From positions 34,391 to 98,390 of the forward strand of contig JABYQR010000162.1 in assembly GCA_022592445.1 (NCBI GenBank): DNA of 64,000 bases, read 5' to 3'. Source of the stretch: Cytidiella melzeri (taxonomy: Eukaryota; Basidiomycota; Agaricomycetes; Polyporales; Irpicaceae). The notes beneath the pieces were generated by a model. That model was given only the letters and a program-made list of their open reading frames with translations, was not told where the DNA came from and did no database searches. Each line of letters starts with the position of its first letter. Positions within the stretch are counted from its first letter, which is position 1. Made by a program: the position numbers and the translations under genes. This document shows positions 21,331-31,186 of the stretch, piece by piece.

Positions 21331-22159
21331 TTATTGGAAAAATCCGGTCTCTGTTGGACTATCCATGTCAAAATCGTTGATGCGAGGTATGGGGTACCGG
21401 TTTTTTACCGTGATGTTGTTCAATTTTTGGTAGTCTTGCACAAGGCGCAATAAGCCATCTTTATTCTTGTTTGTCAAAGCCGTCTTCAAAGCCCTCATCT
21501 TCCTTGCCAGAAAGTTCAGCGATTATTTCTGCTATTTCTTAGTCTTCTGGATTGTCTAAGTCAATCCAGTGGATGTGAGGGTTGTCCGGGTCGACACTTC
21601 CTATTCCGTCCAGGTTGTCTGACACCGAACGTCCCTTAGGTAACTCAAGTTCATCGATCTCTTCTTGAGTCACAGCGATGTTTTTATGAGCTCTTGGGGC
21701 GCAGAGTTCAGGACATCTGGTAAATCTCCACTCGCCATTTGCCCAATCTATCTCCGGATTGTGGCGGCGTAAGAAGGTCATCCCGATAATCATTTGTTTA
21801 CTACCGAGGTCAGTGACGGGCATGTGTTGTCTTGCTCGGTGCGAACCTATTTCTAGGTATGCACGTACTGAGTGAGTGATTTGACCATCTTTATTGGGAG
21901 TCCCGTCGACGTTGATGACGTTAAATGGTAATGCCAGTTGATTTGTTACCAGATTGTTACTTTCAACCACTGACTTACTGATGAACGTGGTTGTGGCTCC
22001 TGAATCTACCAGAGCTTTGACCTGCACTTTCTTTCCATATACCCAAATTGTAACCGGTAGAAAAAATGAATTCTTTGAACGCGCTCCATTTTTGACAGTA
22101 TCTACGGTACAAAGATTAAGGGTATCAGTGCCTAAGCATTCATGTTTGCAGGGAGTCAC
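21331..22159 (-). pseudogene. B1 protease and start of reverse transcriptase
   Basis: The protease frame (22,159-21,539, about 206 codons) contains VKALVDSGATTTFISKSVV with an intact catalytic DSG and MIIGMTFLRRHNPEIDWANGEW. It begins around the gag end in an overlapping frame. Downstream, 21,480-21,380 encodes the RT N-terminus in another frame (NKDGLLRLVQDYQKLNN, KNRYPIPRI), after which LTR-F interrupts. Part of the usual protease-RT linker seems to be missing. Confidence 0.85.
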
Positions 22160-23630
22160 AGAATGCTTCGGAAAAAATCCTTGCCCTTGGCCGGCTTTTT
22201 CCCTTTACCCTTGTCAGGGGACGGGTGAGGAGTCGAAGGTTCATCATCTTCAGTTGGAACCTCCTCAATATGAGCCACCAATTCAAGGCGCGCAGTGTTT
22301 ACGTTTTTTGTCTTAGACAACAAAGCCTTAGGGGTTTTGGCCTCGCTGTCTGTCCCAGAGTCCTCGGCATCTGCTGCCCGAATCTTCTTCGGTGCCGAAG
22401 ACTTGTCATCCTTCTTCTTATCATGGGGCTTCTTCTTTAGGCTGTTGAGGTTGTACTCATCCATATTATGTCCTTTTGACTTGTGGATGTGGCAGAACTT
22501 CTCCGACGGTTCAGTTGAGTTCATCTCTTTGCCCTTGCCCTTGTTCCGCTTGTCATTCTTCTTCTTCTTCTTATCCGCAGCGTTCACCTCCATAGGAGTG
22601 GACGTATCCTTCTCCTTCGCAAAGATCTGGCCCTGCACTTTCTCCAGATAGACCTTCTTGTGGATGTCGAGCAAGAGGTCGAGGAATTGAGGCCATGTGG
22701 TAGGGATTTGATTTTCATCTTTCTCAATCATGACAAGCCTCATGTCCTTCTCGATGACGTGCTTGAGTTTATGAATGAGCAAGTTGTCCTCGTATCCAGA
22801 AAGCCTGCCAAGCGTACGGAAGCGTTCCGCGTACTTGACGAAGTTCTTGTGTGCCAGATCCGTATTGTTGAACAAGGCGTTAAGCTCCTTTTGAGTGCCC
22901 TCCTTGTTGTCCCATTGACCGTATTGTACCTTGAGCTCATTTTTAACTCTTCCCACGTTTCAATCGTCTGACCCTTCGTGAGCTTCTTGATCCACGGCTC
23001 CATGTATTGAGCCGCCGCGCCTGAGAGCCGGTTCATCGCAACAGCAATACCTTGCCTGTCTGTAGCAATGTTCTCGTGGACAAGCTACAGACAGATCTTG
23101 TGCAACCACTCGTTGAACTTGACCTTGCTGTCAGTGCCGTTGAACTCCGGAGGTTCGCCAATCTTGGGCTGGCGCGAGGATCCTCCTTGTCCTTGAGACA
23201 AGGGAAGCTGGTTGATCTGATTGACCACGTTAGTGATCGTCATTTTGACCATGTCTAGGTCAGTGTCCATTCACTGGACTTGTGTGTCTGCAGCACATTG
23301 TGAGTAAAGGTCTTGAGCGACCTTATCAACGTATTCCTGGAGGTTATCCTCCAACAACGACAGCTGATTGTTCCATATGAGAACCATCTGATTCATCATG
23401 TTGTGAACAATGGTCGTAGTCACTTCTCCCTCAACTGTGCGGGTGAAAGCCTTTTGGGCTATATTGAGGTTGTGGAATATGTGCTGCTCGAAGTTCTCAA
23501 CTGAAGGGTTATAAACAATGGGAGTGATTTTCCCAAAAGGAACAGAATGAGTGAGGTTGGCAGCAGCAGGGGCAGCACTGGATCCGGCGTTGGATTGAGT
23601 GGCCATTTCTTCTAATTTCTTAGTTAGCAA
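22156..23630 (-). pseudogene. B1 gag
   Basis: Minus strand from 23,630 (MLTKKLEEMATQSN..). The N-terminal part has VENFEQHIFHNLNIAQKAF. A capsid core follows (EPPEFNGTDSKVKFNEWLHK, AAAQYMEPWIKKL, FVKYAERFRTLGRLSGY), then a Lys-rich linker and a knuckle-like FCHIHKSKGHNMDEYN whose last Cys position is Tyr, and a Lys/Asp/Pro-rich tail. Breaks: stops near 23,270 and 23,084, and a frame change near 22,950. It ends overlapping the protease frame at 22,159. Confidence 0.85.
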
Positions 23631-23773
23631 AGGATAAGCAGACTACTGTTTCTAGTGTAAGAAGAGAAACACCACTTTTCACACATTGAACTCTTGTCAG
23701 AGTTGTTTTCACACATTAAATCCTTTTCAGGAAGTTGTCACCACTTAAAATGAGGCTTGTCAGCCCATACATT

Positions 23774-24553
23774 TTATTCTGTTTCCGCATATACAAAGGC
23801 ATTCATGTCGAACAGCCCTTCTAGTAACTCTAGAATATACCCCCATCTCCAATGAATATCCACAAAACTAATCCTACCCAAACTCTTTAAGTCCTTTTTT
23901 AGCATTCTCCATTCCCTATTCGACATCTTGTCCGTATGATTCTCCTTGAACCACTGTTCAATCATGAAAACACAACCAATCAGTAGCTGGGCTTTTTCTT
24001 GACGAGTGTTGAGCTGATGGTTAGACGATTGCTCACCACTCGAGAAAGAGGTGTCCAGCTTCTTGAGCACAGGCTCAAGCCTTTGACAGGCTGCTGTGAC
24101 CATTGGTTCGAATTCCTGTTGACAAAGCATAAGCTTTGTTTTACGGAAGTGGAGAGAGGCGGGGAGCGGGTTGGGAGTGGGAATGTAAGCACATTGGTTG
24201 CGCTCCTCGATATGTTGGAGAAGAGAAAGCTTTTCAGCTTCCTTCTTCTCTTGCTTCTCAATACGATCGAGAAGGCTAAGCTGAGACATGAGACTAGAGA
24301 CCTTGCTCATACAAGCTTGGTGCTCTTTGTGCTCAATAGTCGTACAAGCTTGCTGCTCGAGGTCAATCCTCTTGATGAGCGGCTTGTTGTCAGGGTATTT
24401 GAGCTGGCGAAGCTTGCCAGCGTCCTTGAACTTGTTGAGAGTCTCCTTGGAGACTGTGAGGCGTTCTTGAAGTCCAGTAACTTTGTTGCGGACAGGGATG
24501 GAGTAAGGGGTCTTGCAACCAGACCTAGCAGCAATGAAGCGGGAAAGCGGCAT
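23774..24553 (-). CDS. B1 pre-gag ORF, 259 aa, unknown function
   Basis: An intact frame upstream of gag: MPLSRFIAARSGCKTPYS at its start. The middle has Gln/Glu/Lys-rich, probably coiled-coil segments (SLLDRIEKQEKKEAEKLSLL, residues about 95-125), and the C-terminus has EWRMLKKDLKSLGRISFV and ELLEGLFDMNAFVY. It is the only large frame of B1 without an internal stop. No family is recognised and no counterpart lies in B2, whose 5' half is missing. D1 has a different ORF in the same position. It may be an accessory or gag-like protein. It ends 143 bp upstream of the gag start. Confidence 0.6.
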   Translation of the reverse strand: MPLSRFIAARSGCKTPYSIPVRNKVTGLQERLTVSKETLNKFKDAGKLRQLKYPDNKPLIKRIDLEQQACTTIEHKEHQACMSKVSSLMSQLSLLDRIEKQEKKEAEKLSLLQHIEERNQCAYIPTPNPLPASLHFRKTKLMLCQQEFEPMVTAACQRLEPVLKKLDTSFSSGEQSSNHQLNTRQEKAQLLIGCVFMIEQWFKENHTDKMSNREWRMLKKDLKSLGRISFVDIHWRWGYILELLEGLFDMNAFVYAETE

Positions 24554-25117
24554 AGTGACTGTGTGACAATGTGTGATGAGCTTGACAGCTCAGTGATGTG
24601 CGACACAAATCTCCATAAAGCAGAGGTCCTGTGTGTGCGTGGGGTAGTGCCGGCGTCGGCCTAGACTCTCTCTCCAGGTCCGGTGGTGAAAAGGATCTCT
24701 GTCATGGTTCCACTCATGCGGCAAATGGTTGGCGGATCAGTATTTCACTGACCCTAAGTCCGGCCAGAACTAGGTACCCGTCTTTGTGCCTAGGCACTCA
24801 TGGGCTTCTAGTCCTGTTGTCTAACTCTTATAACGAGCTTCTAACACCAGACTCCACTATCACCTGTGGGGAGGCACACTTTCATCATGTTGGCATAATG
24901 CCAACCCCTGCTCTGATCAGCTCTAGGAGTGTCAGGCGAGAGGGTGATTCAAGTTGTGTGCATCAAGGCAATGCCTAGACACGACTGCCACTTAGAGCCT
25001 ATGTTCTGGCTACCTCTATGTCTAGAGGATTTGTAAGGGGCCCACGCTCAGGCACAAGACCTAGAAGAAAGGGGAAAGAAACCTCCAGCATGTCCAGAGA
25101 CGTGAGGGAGTAGGGGC
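24554..25117 (-). other. B1 5' leader, no gene seen
   Basis: The untranslated region between the primer site and the pre-gag ORF, about 560 bp. Plus-strand frames here are not convincing. It would hold the packaging signal, but none can be identified. Confidence 0.5.
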
Positions 25118-25128
25118 AGTCTTATCCA
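25118..25128 (-). other. B1 primer-binding site, self-priming type
   Basis: The minus strand reads TGGATAAGACT, two bases after the end of the 5' LTR. It is a perfect 11-nt complement of AGTCTTATCCA (minus strand 25,265-25,255), which lies about 35 nt after the TATA run in the same LTR. Although it starts with TGG like a tRNA-primed site, the complementarity to the transcript start fits self-priming. Confidence 0.65.
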
Positions 25129-25130
25129 AA

Positions 25131-25802
25131 TGTAACAGTAAGGTTACTACTCACCAGATAAGTTGTTAAACTTGAAGGGATAGAGTGAGATAGAGTGTGA
25201 GAGGTGTGGTGAGCAAAGTACTGTGAGGTACTGAGTAGTCCTCTATCAACAGAGTGGATAAGACTGAGGGGATATGCCCTCAGGAGTGCCTCTATATATA
25301 TATAAAGGGGAGATCCCAGGTACTACCCTAAGACCCCTAATACCTACATGAGTAAGCGAAGTAATCTACCTTACTAAGCATGCCCTATGCCCTAGTGGTG
25401 CCACTTCAATAATCAACCAATAGCAATTGTCCCCATGACCTGACCCCATGACCCAGTCCCAAGGCTAGACTTGTTCTAGCTTGTTCTAAGACAAGGCTAA
25501 ACTTTTCCAGAAGGTTCTATGAACTATGACATCATCTAATGGAATGTTCTATACTATGACATCATAGTTCCAGCAGGTTCCACAAGGTTCCAGAGAGTTC
25601 TATCATGTGATACACAGATAAGGAAAGGAGCGCATCAGCGCATCAATTGATAGCGCCTGATAAGCGCCAGATAAGTGCTGGATAAGCGCCTAAATAGACG
25701 CTGGATAAGCGCTGGATAAGTGCCTGATAAACACTTAAGTATTCCCAATAATACTGTTGCCTGGTAAGGCAAGTCTTGTAGAAACATTGAAAATCTGTGA
25801 CA
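25131..25802 (-). repeat. LTR-B, 5' LTR of B1
   Basis: 672 bp with TGTCACAG..CTGTTACA ends on the minus strand. It contains the U3 array of GCGCTTATC-like units (25,640-25,735), two TGATGTCA motifs, a TATA run (25,293-25,305) and the putative transcript start at 25,265. It abuts TSD CTGCC at 25,803. Confidence 0.93.
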
Positions 25803-27200
25803 CTGCCCTCAGCTTCTCCAATTCTACTAGTATGGCATTGAGCGTTACTTCTGTTACACTTGACAAGCTTGATGCTGCCTCCTTCTCAGGCTTCTTTTCT
25901 TTGGCTTTGGAAGAGGATGCCTCCACATCGGTAGCGGCCACACGGGGTCCTTGAGGAGGTGGACAGGGAACTGCTGGTTTTGTGCACATGCGTGCAATGT
26001 GGTTGGGGTCAGTTGTAAGCTCCTGGCAGTTGTAACACCGCCGACCCTGTTGAATTTTGGAGGCGTCTACCTCCATAGGGACTGGACTGTTTGAGGGACG
26101 TGGAGCCGGAGTGAAACGAGGTTGCAGGGTTGGTTTTGACGTAACCAACGAGTAAGTTGGCAATGGTTTCTTGTCCGTTGTTTCATGGATACAGGCATAG
26201 GCAGCTGCCATCTTGAGAGACCGGTCAACCTAGTCCTGGTAGTCTTTCGGCGGTGCTTCTGCCGTTGCCAATTGTCCGTATATAAACTCCGGGAGACCCT
26301 TGATGAACCGAATCTCCTTATCCTTATCGCTCAATCAAGGGATCCAGCCTACGTAGGATTGCAAGTCGGTGACATACTTCCCTACATCACCCGCGTTCTT
26401 CTCCTTTTTCTCAGCTCCACATAGTTTTTCCAGCTCACAAATGGCTGTGTCCTTGGGGGTAGCATCGCCGAAGTATTTCTTGAGCTCTGTCTGAAACTTT
26501 GCCCACATGTCAAGGTTGGCTGTTAGTGCACCATTGTGACCAGCCATGTGATCCGTGACTGGGATAGCTCACTGAGCTGCTCTTTCAGAGAGACGGTAGA
26601 TTGCCATCATCACCCTAGTCTTTTCATCATCAACACTGGCAGTTACACAATACGCTTCACACTGGGATAGGAATCATTCCAGATCACGAGCATGTTTGCC
26701 CTTGTACTTGTTGGGCTTAGAGTCATTGTTGTTGACCGTGAACTGGGGTCTTGGCATTGCCTGTGCAACTGCAGCCACAATAGCCACAATTAAAGCAGGA
26801 TTGACCGCGGGTGCTGTCATTATGACAGGAGTGGAGACAACAGTTTGAATTTCTGGTAGGGTTTCTGGTATAAACTCGGGGGTGACAGGAGCAGTGATGG
26901 GATCGGGTGAAACCAGTGGGACTTCCGGTACAACTAAACTGGCATCAATTTCTGGTTCTCCTAGAAATTTGACTTCTTCAGGAACTTCAACAATCAACGG
27001 TATTTGACTGTTATTGCAGGGTACGTAACTAGAGTATCATTGTCCTTCTCTAAAGTGACGAGATACTGGTGCAAACCGTTGACTTCAATTTGGACATGGC
27101 TGTCGTTTGCAGACTTCAATGTACGCGTGATCCTCTTTGTTATTGTGGCAATCCTGAAGATCATCAGGATCAAAGACGTGGAATAGATTATTGCACTCAA
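25803..27200 (-). pseudogene. D1 gag
   Basis: Minus strand. The N-terminal part (27,200-26,674) contains a Pro/Val/Glu-rich linker and VNNNDSKPNKYKGKHARDLE. The capsid core is spread over several frames (LDMWAKFQTELKKYFGDATP, YVTDLQSYVGWIP, FIKGLPEFIYGQL). The nucleocapsid frame (26,211-25,803) has CYNCQELTTDPNHIARMC, a knuckle with eight residues instead of four before the His. It ends in a coiled-coil-like LVELEKLRA that continues beyond B1 at 14,716. Stops lie near 26,673, 26,560, 26,334 and 26,230. Confidence 0.82.
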
Positions 27201-27335
27201 TGATGACTATCTATTACAAAGGAAGTTTTTCAAAGTATCCTCCGTCTGCTACAAATGCAACTCTACTCGTAACTTCTGTCAACCTCTTGCGTAATTGTGT
27301 AAAGTTGATCTGCCCTACTGACTGCAGGCCCCAAT

Positions 27336-28037
27336 TCAGTGATTTGAGTTGACGGGTGTGCGTATGGAGAGTACTTCCTCCATATGGTCAATGAGATGTA
27401 GGAGTTTATTGTTGAGGAGTAAGATGGCCTGGGTCTGTGGATTGTTTTGGTTGCGAGTGAGTTCAATCAGAATCTTGAGGTGTCTGATAGTAGCCTCAAT
27501 CTTCAGCTTGAGGATGCCGACTTGATCCTTGATGGAAAACTTGTGGAAATTGAATGTCACAGGTTTTTGTGCATCTGGGCGAGGTGGCGGGGGTGCCCGG
27601 GAGACGCAATCCTTGAGAGATGGTTTCTCAATTTGCTCCACGAGGGTTTGCACGCGTTCTGTGCATGCATGTTCCTTGATGGACTCGTTGTCATGAGCAA
27701 ACTTTTCGTGGTTGAAGGCAGGAAGTCTGGTGCCCAGGGGATGGTAGTGAGGGTGGCGTGAGACGTAAGAGACAATGGCTTCAAGGTTCTTTTCTGTGTA
27801 GAGACAAGGATGACCTTGCTTGCATAGTTCTCGGCGAGCCTCGAAGAAAGACTTGGGTATGCGGCAACAAATGTGTACGTCCTTGGGCACTACAACCATG
27901 AAGTGAGATGCAAGATCAAAGGTTTGGGCCAATACAACGTACTGGTAAACCGGGGAGGCTAAACTTTCATAAACTTTGGGGAAAAGGAAGTGTGCAGTTG
28001 CGCGACGTCCAGGCGAGCATACGGAGATTCTATTTAA
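27336..28037 (-). CDS. D1 pre-gag ORF, about 234 aa, unknown function
   Basis: Open from the LTR border to a stop at 27,336. Features: QTFDLASHFMVVVPKDV, CCRIPKSFFEARREL, a Pro-rich APPPPRPDAQKP, and a Leu/Ile-rich C-terminus (KLKIEATIRHLKILIELTR, LLLNNKLLHLIDHMEEVL) that could form a coiled coil. The start codon is uncertain because the frame is open into the LTR. No family is recognised. It lies between the primer site and gag, as does the unrelated ORF in B1. A gag-like or accessory role is only a guess. Confidence 0.5.
   Translation of the reverse strand, partial: LNRISVCSPGRRATAHFLFPKVYESLASPVYQYVVLAQTFDLASHFMVVVPKDVHICCRIPKSFFEARRELCKQGHPCLYTEKNLEAIVSYVSRHPHYHPLGTRLPAFNHEKFAHDNESIKEHACTERVQTLVEQIEKPSLKDCVSRAPPPPRPDAQKPVTFNFHKFSIKDQVGILKLKIEATIRHLKILIELTRNQNNPQTQAILLLNNKLLHLIDHMEEVLSIRTPVNSNH
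28025..28032 (-). other. D1 primer-binding site, self-priming type
   Basis: The minus strand reads TAGAATCT five bases after the 5' LTR. It is the complement of AGATTCTA (minus strand 28,262-28,255), which lies 35 nt after a TATATAAA box in the LTR. Only eight bases pair, so this is the weakest of the four cases. Confidence 0.4.
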
Positions 28038-28533
28038 TGTCAGGAATACAACCAAACTCTATGAAGAGTGAGGAAGTGATGATGGGGGTGGAGGAACAAC
28101 GAGCAAACTCGCGTGGATGATGACAACAGGGAAGATGATGATGATGAAGGAGAAACAACAACGAGGGAGCAGCTAACAATGAGCTAAAGACTAGGATTAT
28201 GTTAGTACAATGAGGGACCTAGTACAAGGTGGACATCAGCTCAAGACCAGGAGGTAGAATCTGAGGTCTTTAGGGAGCTACAGGGTAGGTTTATATACAT
28301 CTCAGACAAGGACTCCTGGTACCGGGTCTGTACTCATAACACTGCCGTGGGAACATATGGTGTGCTATGGTGCAATGTTCTACAATGTTCCACAATGTTC
28401 CAGCACCTTCTATGATCATGTGACCAGTCTGTCACATGTACTTGATCACATGCAGGAGCCATGTGCCATTGATAACATAAGATAAGGAAAATAAAAGGAA
28501 AAGAAAAGGAAAAAAGTGCGCATGTTTATGACA
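28038..28533 (-). repeat. LTR-D, 5' LTR of D1
   Basis: 496 bp, near-identical to 1,941-2,425, with TSD TCCAG at 28,534-28,538. U3 has three CAATGTTC units (28,373-28,401) and several CACATG/CATGTG boxes. The TATATAAA box is at 28,297-28,290 and the putative start at 28,262. Confidence 0.93.
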
Positions 28534-28800
28534 TCCAGAAGGTACTTATAAGGTCTTGCTTATAATCCCAATAGATCTGATCCAACTGGTCACAGTTTTG
28601 TACAAACAAAATTGTGGTGTCACGGAAGAAGGCAGTTGTGATGTTGGTATAGTGAAGAGCCAATAAAGGAATGGAGAAAAACAATAATAAAAGCAAGGTA
28701 GATCGGAAGTTAGTTAACTATCCCTTCCAATCCAAACCAAAGAAACATGTGTGAACAAGGACAGAGATCATAGTAGTGACAAAGATGGTGTAAGGGAACA
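28534..28800 (-). pseudogene. A1 post-pol ORF2 (membrane protein), cut by D1
   Basis: Minus strand after ORF1: MFPYTIFVTTMISVLVHTCF, one hydrophobic helix, then a TAG, a second Leu/Phe-rich hydrophobic stretch (LLLLLFFSIPLLAL) and a soluble part FFRDTTILFVQNCDQLDQIY. D1 is inserted after ISTFW. The remainder of the ORF is at 1,940-1,845. It corresponds to A3 53,719-54,077. Confidence 0.65.
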
Positions 28801-28802
28801 TT

Positions 28803-28988
28803 TTAGTCCCACATTGTTAGGGAGGAACTGGTGGAGGAGCGACACTTGATGTAGTGTGTGCCTCTTTCAAGGGCTTCATGTTGTTTGGGAGTAACAACAT
28901 TGATGTGGTAGTAGATAAAGAAAACAGAGAAGATAAGAGATGCAGTGGCAGCAATGGTGAGGGCGGTGAGGTCAGCAGCTGTGCTCAT
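28803..28988 (-). CDS. A1 post-pol ORF1, 61-aa single-pass membrane protein
   Basis: Intact: MSTAADLTALTIAATASLIF then a helix through FFIYYHINVV and a short polar tail ending SLTMWD. One transmembrane segment is predicted by eye from about residue 7 to 31. The A3 copy (53,531-53,716) has the same length, start and end with about two thirds of residues the same, and both are free of stops although the neighbouring pol is broken. That suggests past selection for the protein. Function unknown. Confidence 0.6.
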   Translation of the reverse strand: MSTAADLTALTIAATASLIFSVFFIYYHINVVTPKQHEALERGTHYIKCRSSTSSSLTMWD

Positions 28989-29019
28989 GCTTGATTTCTT
29001 TGCTTTGATTTCTGCGGAT

Positions 29020-29700
29020 TTTGGCCCTTATGTACTGCACTGGGGTATTTCTGATGGAACTCTGCTATAGCTTCTGTCGTGTTCTCCATATCTTGAGGTC
29101 AAGTCCAGGAGTTCTTCGAATCTCCATACCCAGTCCACTTTACCAAGTATTCAAGTTTCCCTTGCCTGTTATGGCTACTATGGAGCATTGCCTCAACTTT
29201 GTATTTGTATTCTTCTTCATCATTGACAATTTCTGGAGGTGGTTTGATGTATGCTGGTCCATACTCCGGAGTTTCTATGAACGAGGTAAGAAGTCCTGCA
29301 TGGAACACAGGGTGGATCTTCCAGTCCAATGGTAGTCGGAGTTTGTAAGTGATTGGTGCCAGTACTTTGATTATTTCAAATGGTCCATGACGTTTGGGTG
29401 CTAGTTTAGCCAAGAGCCTTCTGATAGTGATGTTCTTTCCTTCCAGCCAGACTTTCTGACCCACAATGTATGGCTGAAACCCTTGCTTGTTGCATGACAT
29501 GTGTACTGCTTCTCCTGCCATGCGGCTGCTGGCATGTAGTTCATCTTGGATCTGAACCATCGGATGAATGCACTTGGTGATAGAGGGAATGTTGGAACAC
29601 AGATTGATGACATCCACTACTCTGTATTTGTATCCTAGTAGTGCTTTGAATGGGGAATGTCAAATTGCCAAGTGATACCGGATGTTATGCGCAAACTCGG
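29020..29700 (-). pseudogene. A1 integrase C-terminus and chromodomain
   Basis: Minus strand: integrase tail (RIHQ-like SITKCIHPMVQIQDEL, YIVGQKVWLEGKNITI, KHGPFEI-type KRHGPFEIIKVL, WKIHPVFHAGLL) and chromodomain (EYKYKVEAMLHS, EYLVKWTGYGDSKNSW), then a TGA and PQDMENTTEAIAEFH. The same TGA is present in A3. The 5' end stops at 29,700, where the inverted repeat begins, so the catalytic core is absent. Confidence 0.85.
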
Positions 29701-29812
29701 TGAAACACACACACACACAATTGCACTCTGAAACTAGTTACAACCCCAAAGACAACACAACCAACCACAAAGTGGCAATAGGAGTGTAAGGGCGTGGGAG
29801 CGCGGTAGTGTG
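29701..29812 (+). repeat. Left inverted repeat
   Basis: It starts TGAAACAC, has a CA run, then CTCTGAAACTAGTTACAA and continues to GCGCGGTAGTGTGA. The part from 29,726 on matches 43,269-43,357 (reverse complement) with only a few mismatches. Confidence 0.85.
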
Positions 29813-30254
29813 ATATGATCGCTCCCCACCATTACGCTGCTCTCCACGCTCCTCACCATTCACGACCCATGCTCAAGCTGGCCTGAGTTATAAGTATATG
29901 GAAAGCAGTGTGAGGCCCGTAGCATATGCATGCAGGTTTGCGGCAAAATGTATTGATTTGGAAAGAAAACAAGCGCCATGCGTCCTCATGCATTTTGTAC
30001 GGATACCCCTTCATTAACGTTGCTGAGTTACTGGTGTAGAGCAGATATGGGGGCTGTCAACAACTTGTGCATGTATGCGTTGTCTGCCAGATCATATCCT
30101 TTGCCCACATTTGCGTCCATCATGTACGCTGTCAATGATACCACACTGGCTATCAGCAAGAAACCAGGTCTATCCACACCTCAGTACATTCCCCACTGCC
30201 CGCGTTCTCCTGACCTTGAACATAATTAATCATCCCCACCTTCCCAGGCTTACT
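29813..30254. other. No gene seen
   Basis: About 440 bp between the left inverted repeat and the first gene. Short frames only, and no recognisable motif. It may hold the 3' flank of the minus-strand gene at 30,255. Confidence 0.4.
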
Positions 30255-30717
30255 CTAAATCTCGCGGGGTGTTGGACAGCTATATAATTCTCTCACACAC
30301 CCATCAAGGCGAGTGATGGCATTTGGTGCAGTTGGAAGACAACTCTGCTGCAGAGGTTTTGCAGGACCATTCCACCCACCATTTGTCCCGCGATTGCTTA
30401 ACAGTAGCGTAACTCCCTGGGAGGAGGGCTCGAGAATGAAGCCAACAACGGTCACCTGAACATGATGTGTTCTATTCACCGGACCCAGAACCTCTGAGGC
30501 TGACAGGAACATGTCTTCCATCTCCAGTGCCTCAAGAGGAGTTTGCAACTTGAGTCTGTCGTGTCCTTTCCCTCCTCTCTGCTCGCCATTCTACCAATAA
30601 GCTCAACAACGGGATGTTGATGAAGGTGCATAAACGACGGCTATTACAACTTACAGATACTTGCAGGGGTTTCTCAAGGGTCTGCAGGTACACATGTGGG
30701 ACAATGTGCAGGTTCAT
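30255..30717 (-). CDS. Hypothetical protein, two exons
   Basis: Exon 1 (30,717-30,661) encodes MNLHIVPHVYLQTLEKPLQ. A GTATCT..AAG intron of about 112 nt (30,660-30,549) follows. Exon 2 (30,548-30,255) continues LQTPLEALEMEDMFLSASEV, then beta-strand-like HHVQVTVVGFILE, GVTLLLSNRGTNGGW, and ends SCPTPREI. About 116 aa. No family is recognised. The alternating hydrophobic pattern could be a small beta fold such as an OB fold, which is speculation. It may be only the 3' part of a larger gene. Confidence 0.45.
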
Positions 30718-30779
30718 CGCATCATGTTTATTCTAAGTTTTGCCCTCTCTCCTCAAACTTTGAGCAAAAATCTCATTTT

Positions 30780-31186
30780 GCGCAGCACTGCACGCACCAG
30801 GTGGTACCCAAGTCACTGCACAACATGACGTGCCCTTTCAAGATGACGACGTGCGAGCAAGGATGACCACCGCACTTGACAATCACCTCCATGGCCACCC
30901 AGACATGACTGCTCTCTACGAACCAAAGCTTGCGGTAGAGGGTGAGTTGCCCAAACCATGCTTTGTGCTTGGAAACACTCTGAAGCTCATTGACAACAAC
31001 CTGGCCCCTCCTTCTTGCACATCCTCCTCTTCCCTCATCATCCTTGATGACAATATGCGCACTCTCAAGAAGAAGCAAACACGCGGGACAGGTCTGCAAG
31101 GGAGCTGGAGGCGGCGAGTGCCCAGAAACGTCTGGATAGCCTCAGGCTCTCTTCCCGACATCTTTGTGCCGCTGGCGCCTTGGTAA
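30780..31186 (+). CDS. Hypothetical protein segment
   Basis: An open plus-strand frame, about 119 codons from VPFQDDDVRARMTTALDNHL, with KPCFVLGNTLKLIDNNLAPP and a Ser-rich then basic tail (KKKQTRGTG, SWRRRVPRN). Its composition is more protein-like than the opposite frame. No family is recognised. The 5' end and any introns are unclear. Confidence 0.35.

Larger units (their letters stand above)
14717..25802 (-). mobile_element. Element B1: full-length Ty3/gypsy chromovirus, nested in D1
   Basis: Bounded by LTR-B copies with TGTCACAG..CTGTTACA ends and TSD CTGCC on both sides (14,712-14,716 and 25,803-25,807). On the minus strand the order is 5' LTR, primer site, pre-gag ORF, gag, protease, RT, RNase H, integrase, chromodomain, polypurine tract, 3' LTR. 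Later insertions are LTR-C (19,493-20,249), LTR-F (20,590-21,330) and a 1.6-kb block in the 3' LTR. The second copy B2 at 59.7-62.2 kb has closely similar pol. Confidence 0.92.
1941..28533 (-). mobile_element. Element D1: full-length Ty3/gypsy retrotransposon, nested in A1
   Basis: D1 has LTRs at both ends (28,038-28,533 and 1,941-2,425) and a 5-bp duplication TCCAG (1,936-1,940 and 28,534-28,538). On the minus strand the order is 5' LTR, primer site, a pre-gag ORF, gag with zinc knuckle, protease, RT, RNase H, integrase, polypurine tract, 3' LTR. No chromodomain is seen. Three later insertions split it: LTR-C (4,105-4,863), element E (6,296-14,138) and element B1 (14,717-25,802). Without these it would be about 7 kb. 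Reading frames are broken in many places. Confidence 0.92.
52..29700 (-). mobile_element. Element A1: Ty3/gypsy retrotransposon, outermost shell of the nest, 5' part missing
   Basis: Read on the minus strand, A1 runs from integrase C-terminus and chromodomain (29.7-29.0 kb) through a post-pol ORF module (28,988-28,534, continued at 1,940-802) to a polypurine tract and a 3' LTR (52-790). Element D1 (1,941-28,533) interrupts it with a TCCAG duplication on both sides, so the two A1 parts are one original copy. The order matches the second copy A3 at 46.6-55.9 kb. A1 homology stops at 29,700, where the inverted repeat of the next block begins. Its 5' LTR, gag, protease, RT and most of integrase are absent. 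Confidence 0.85.

Noticed and set aside
24631..24978. Plus-strand frame of 115 codons
   Set aside because: Lies in the B1 leader opposite to the element, with no motif and no conserved copy.
25118..25130. tRNA primer-binding site in B1 (starts TGG)
   Set aside because: The 11-nt perfect match to the LTR transcript start is a better explanation. A tRNA match cannot be fully excluded without the tRNA set.
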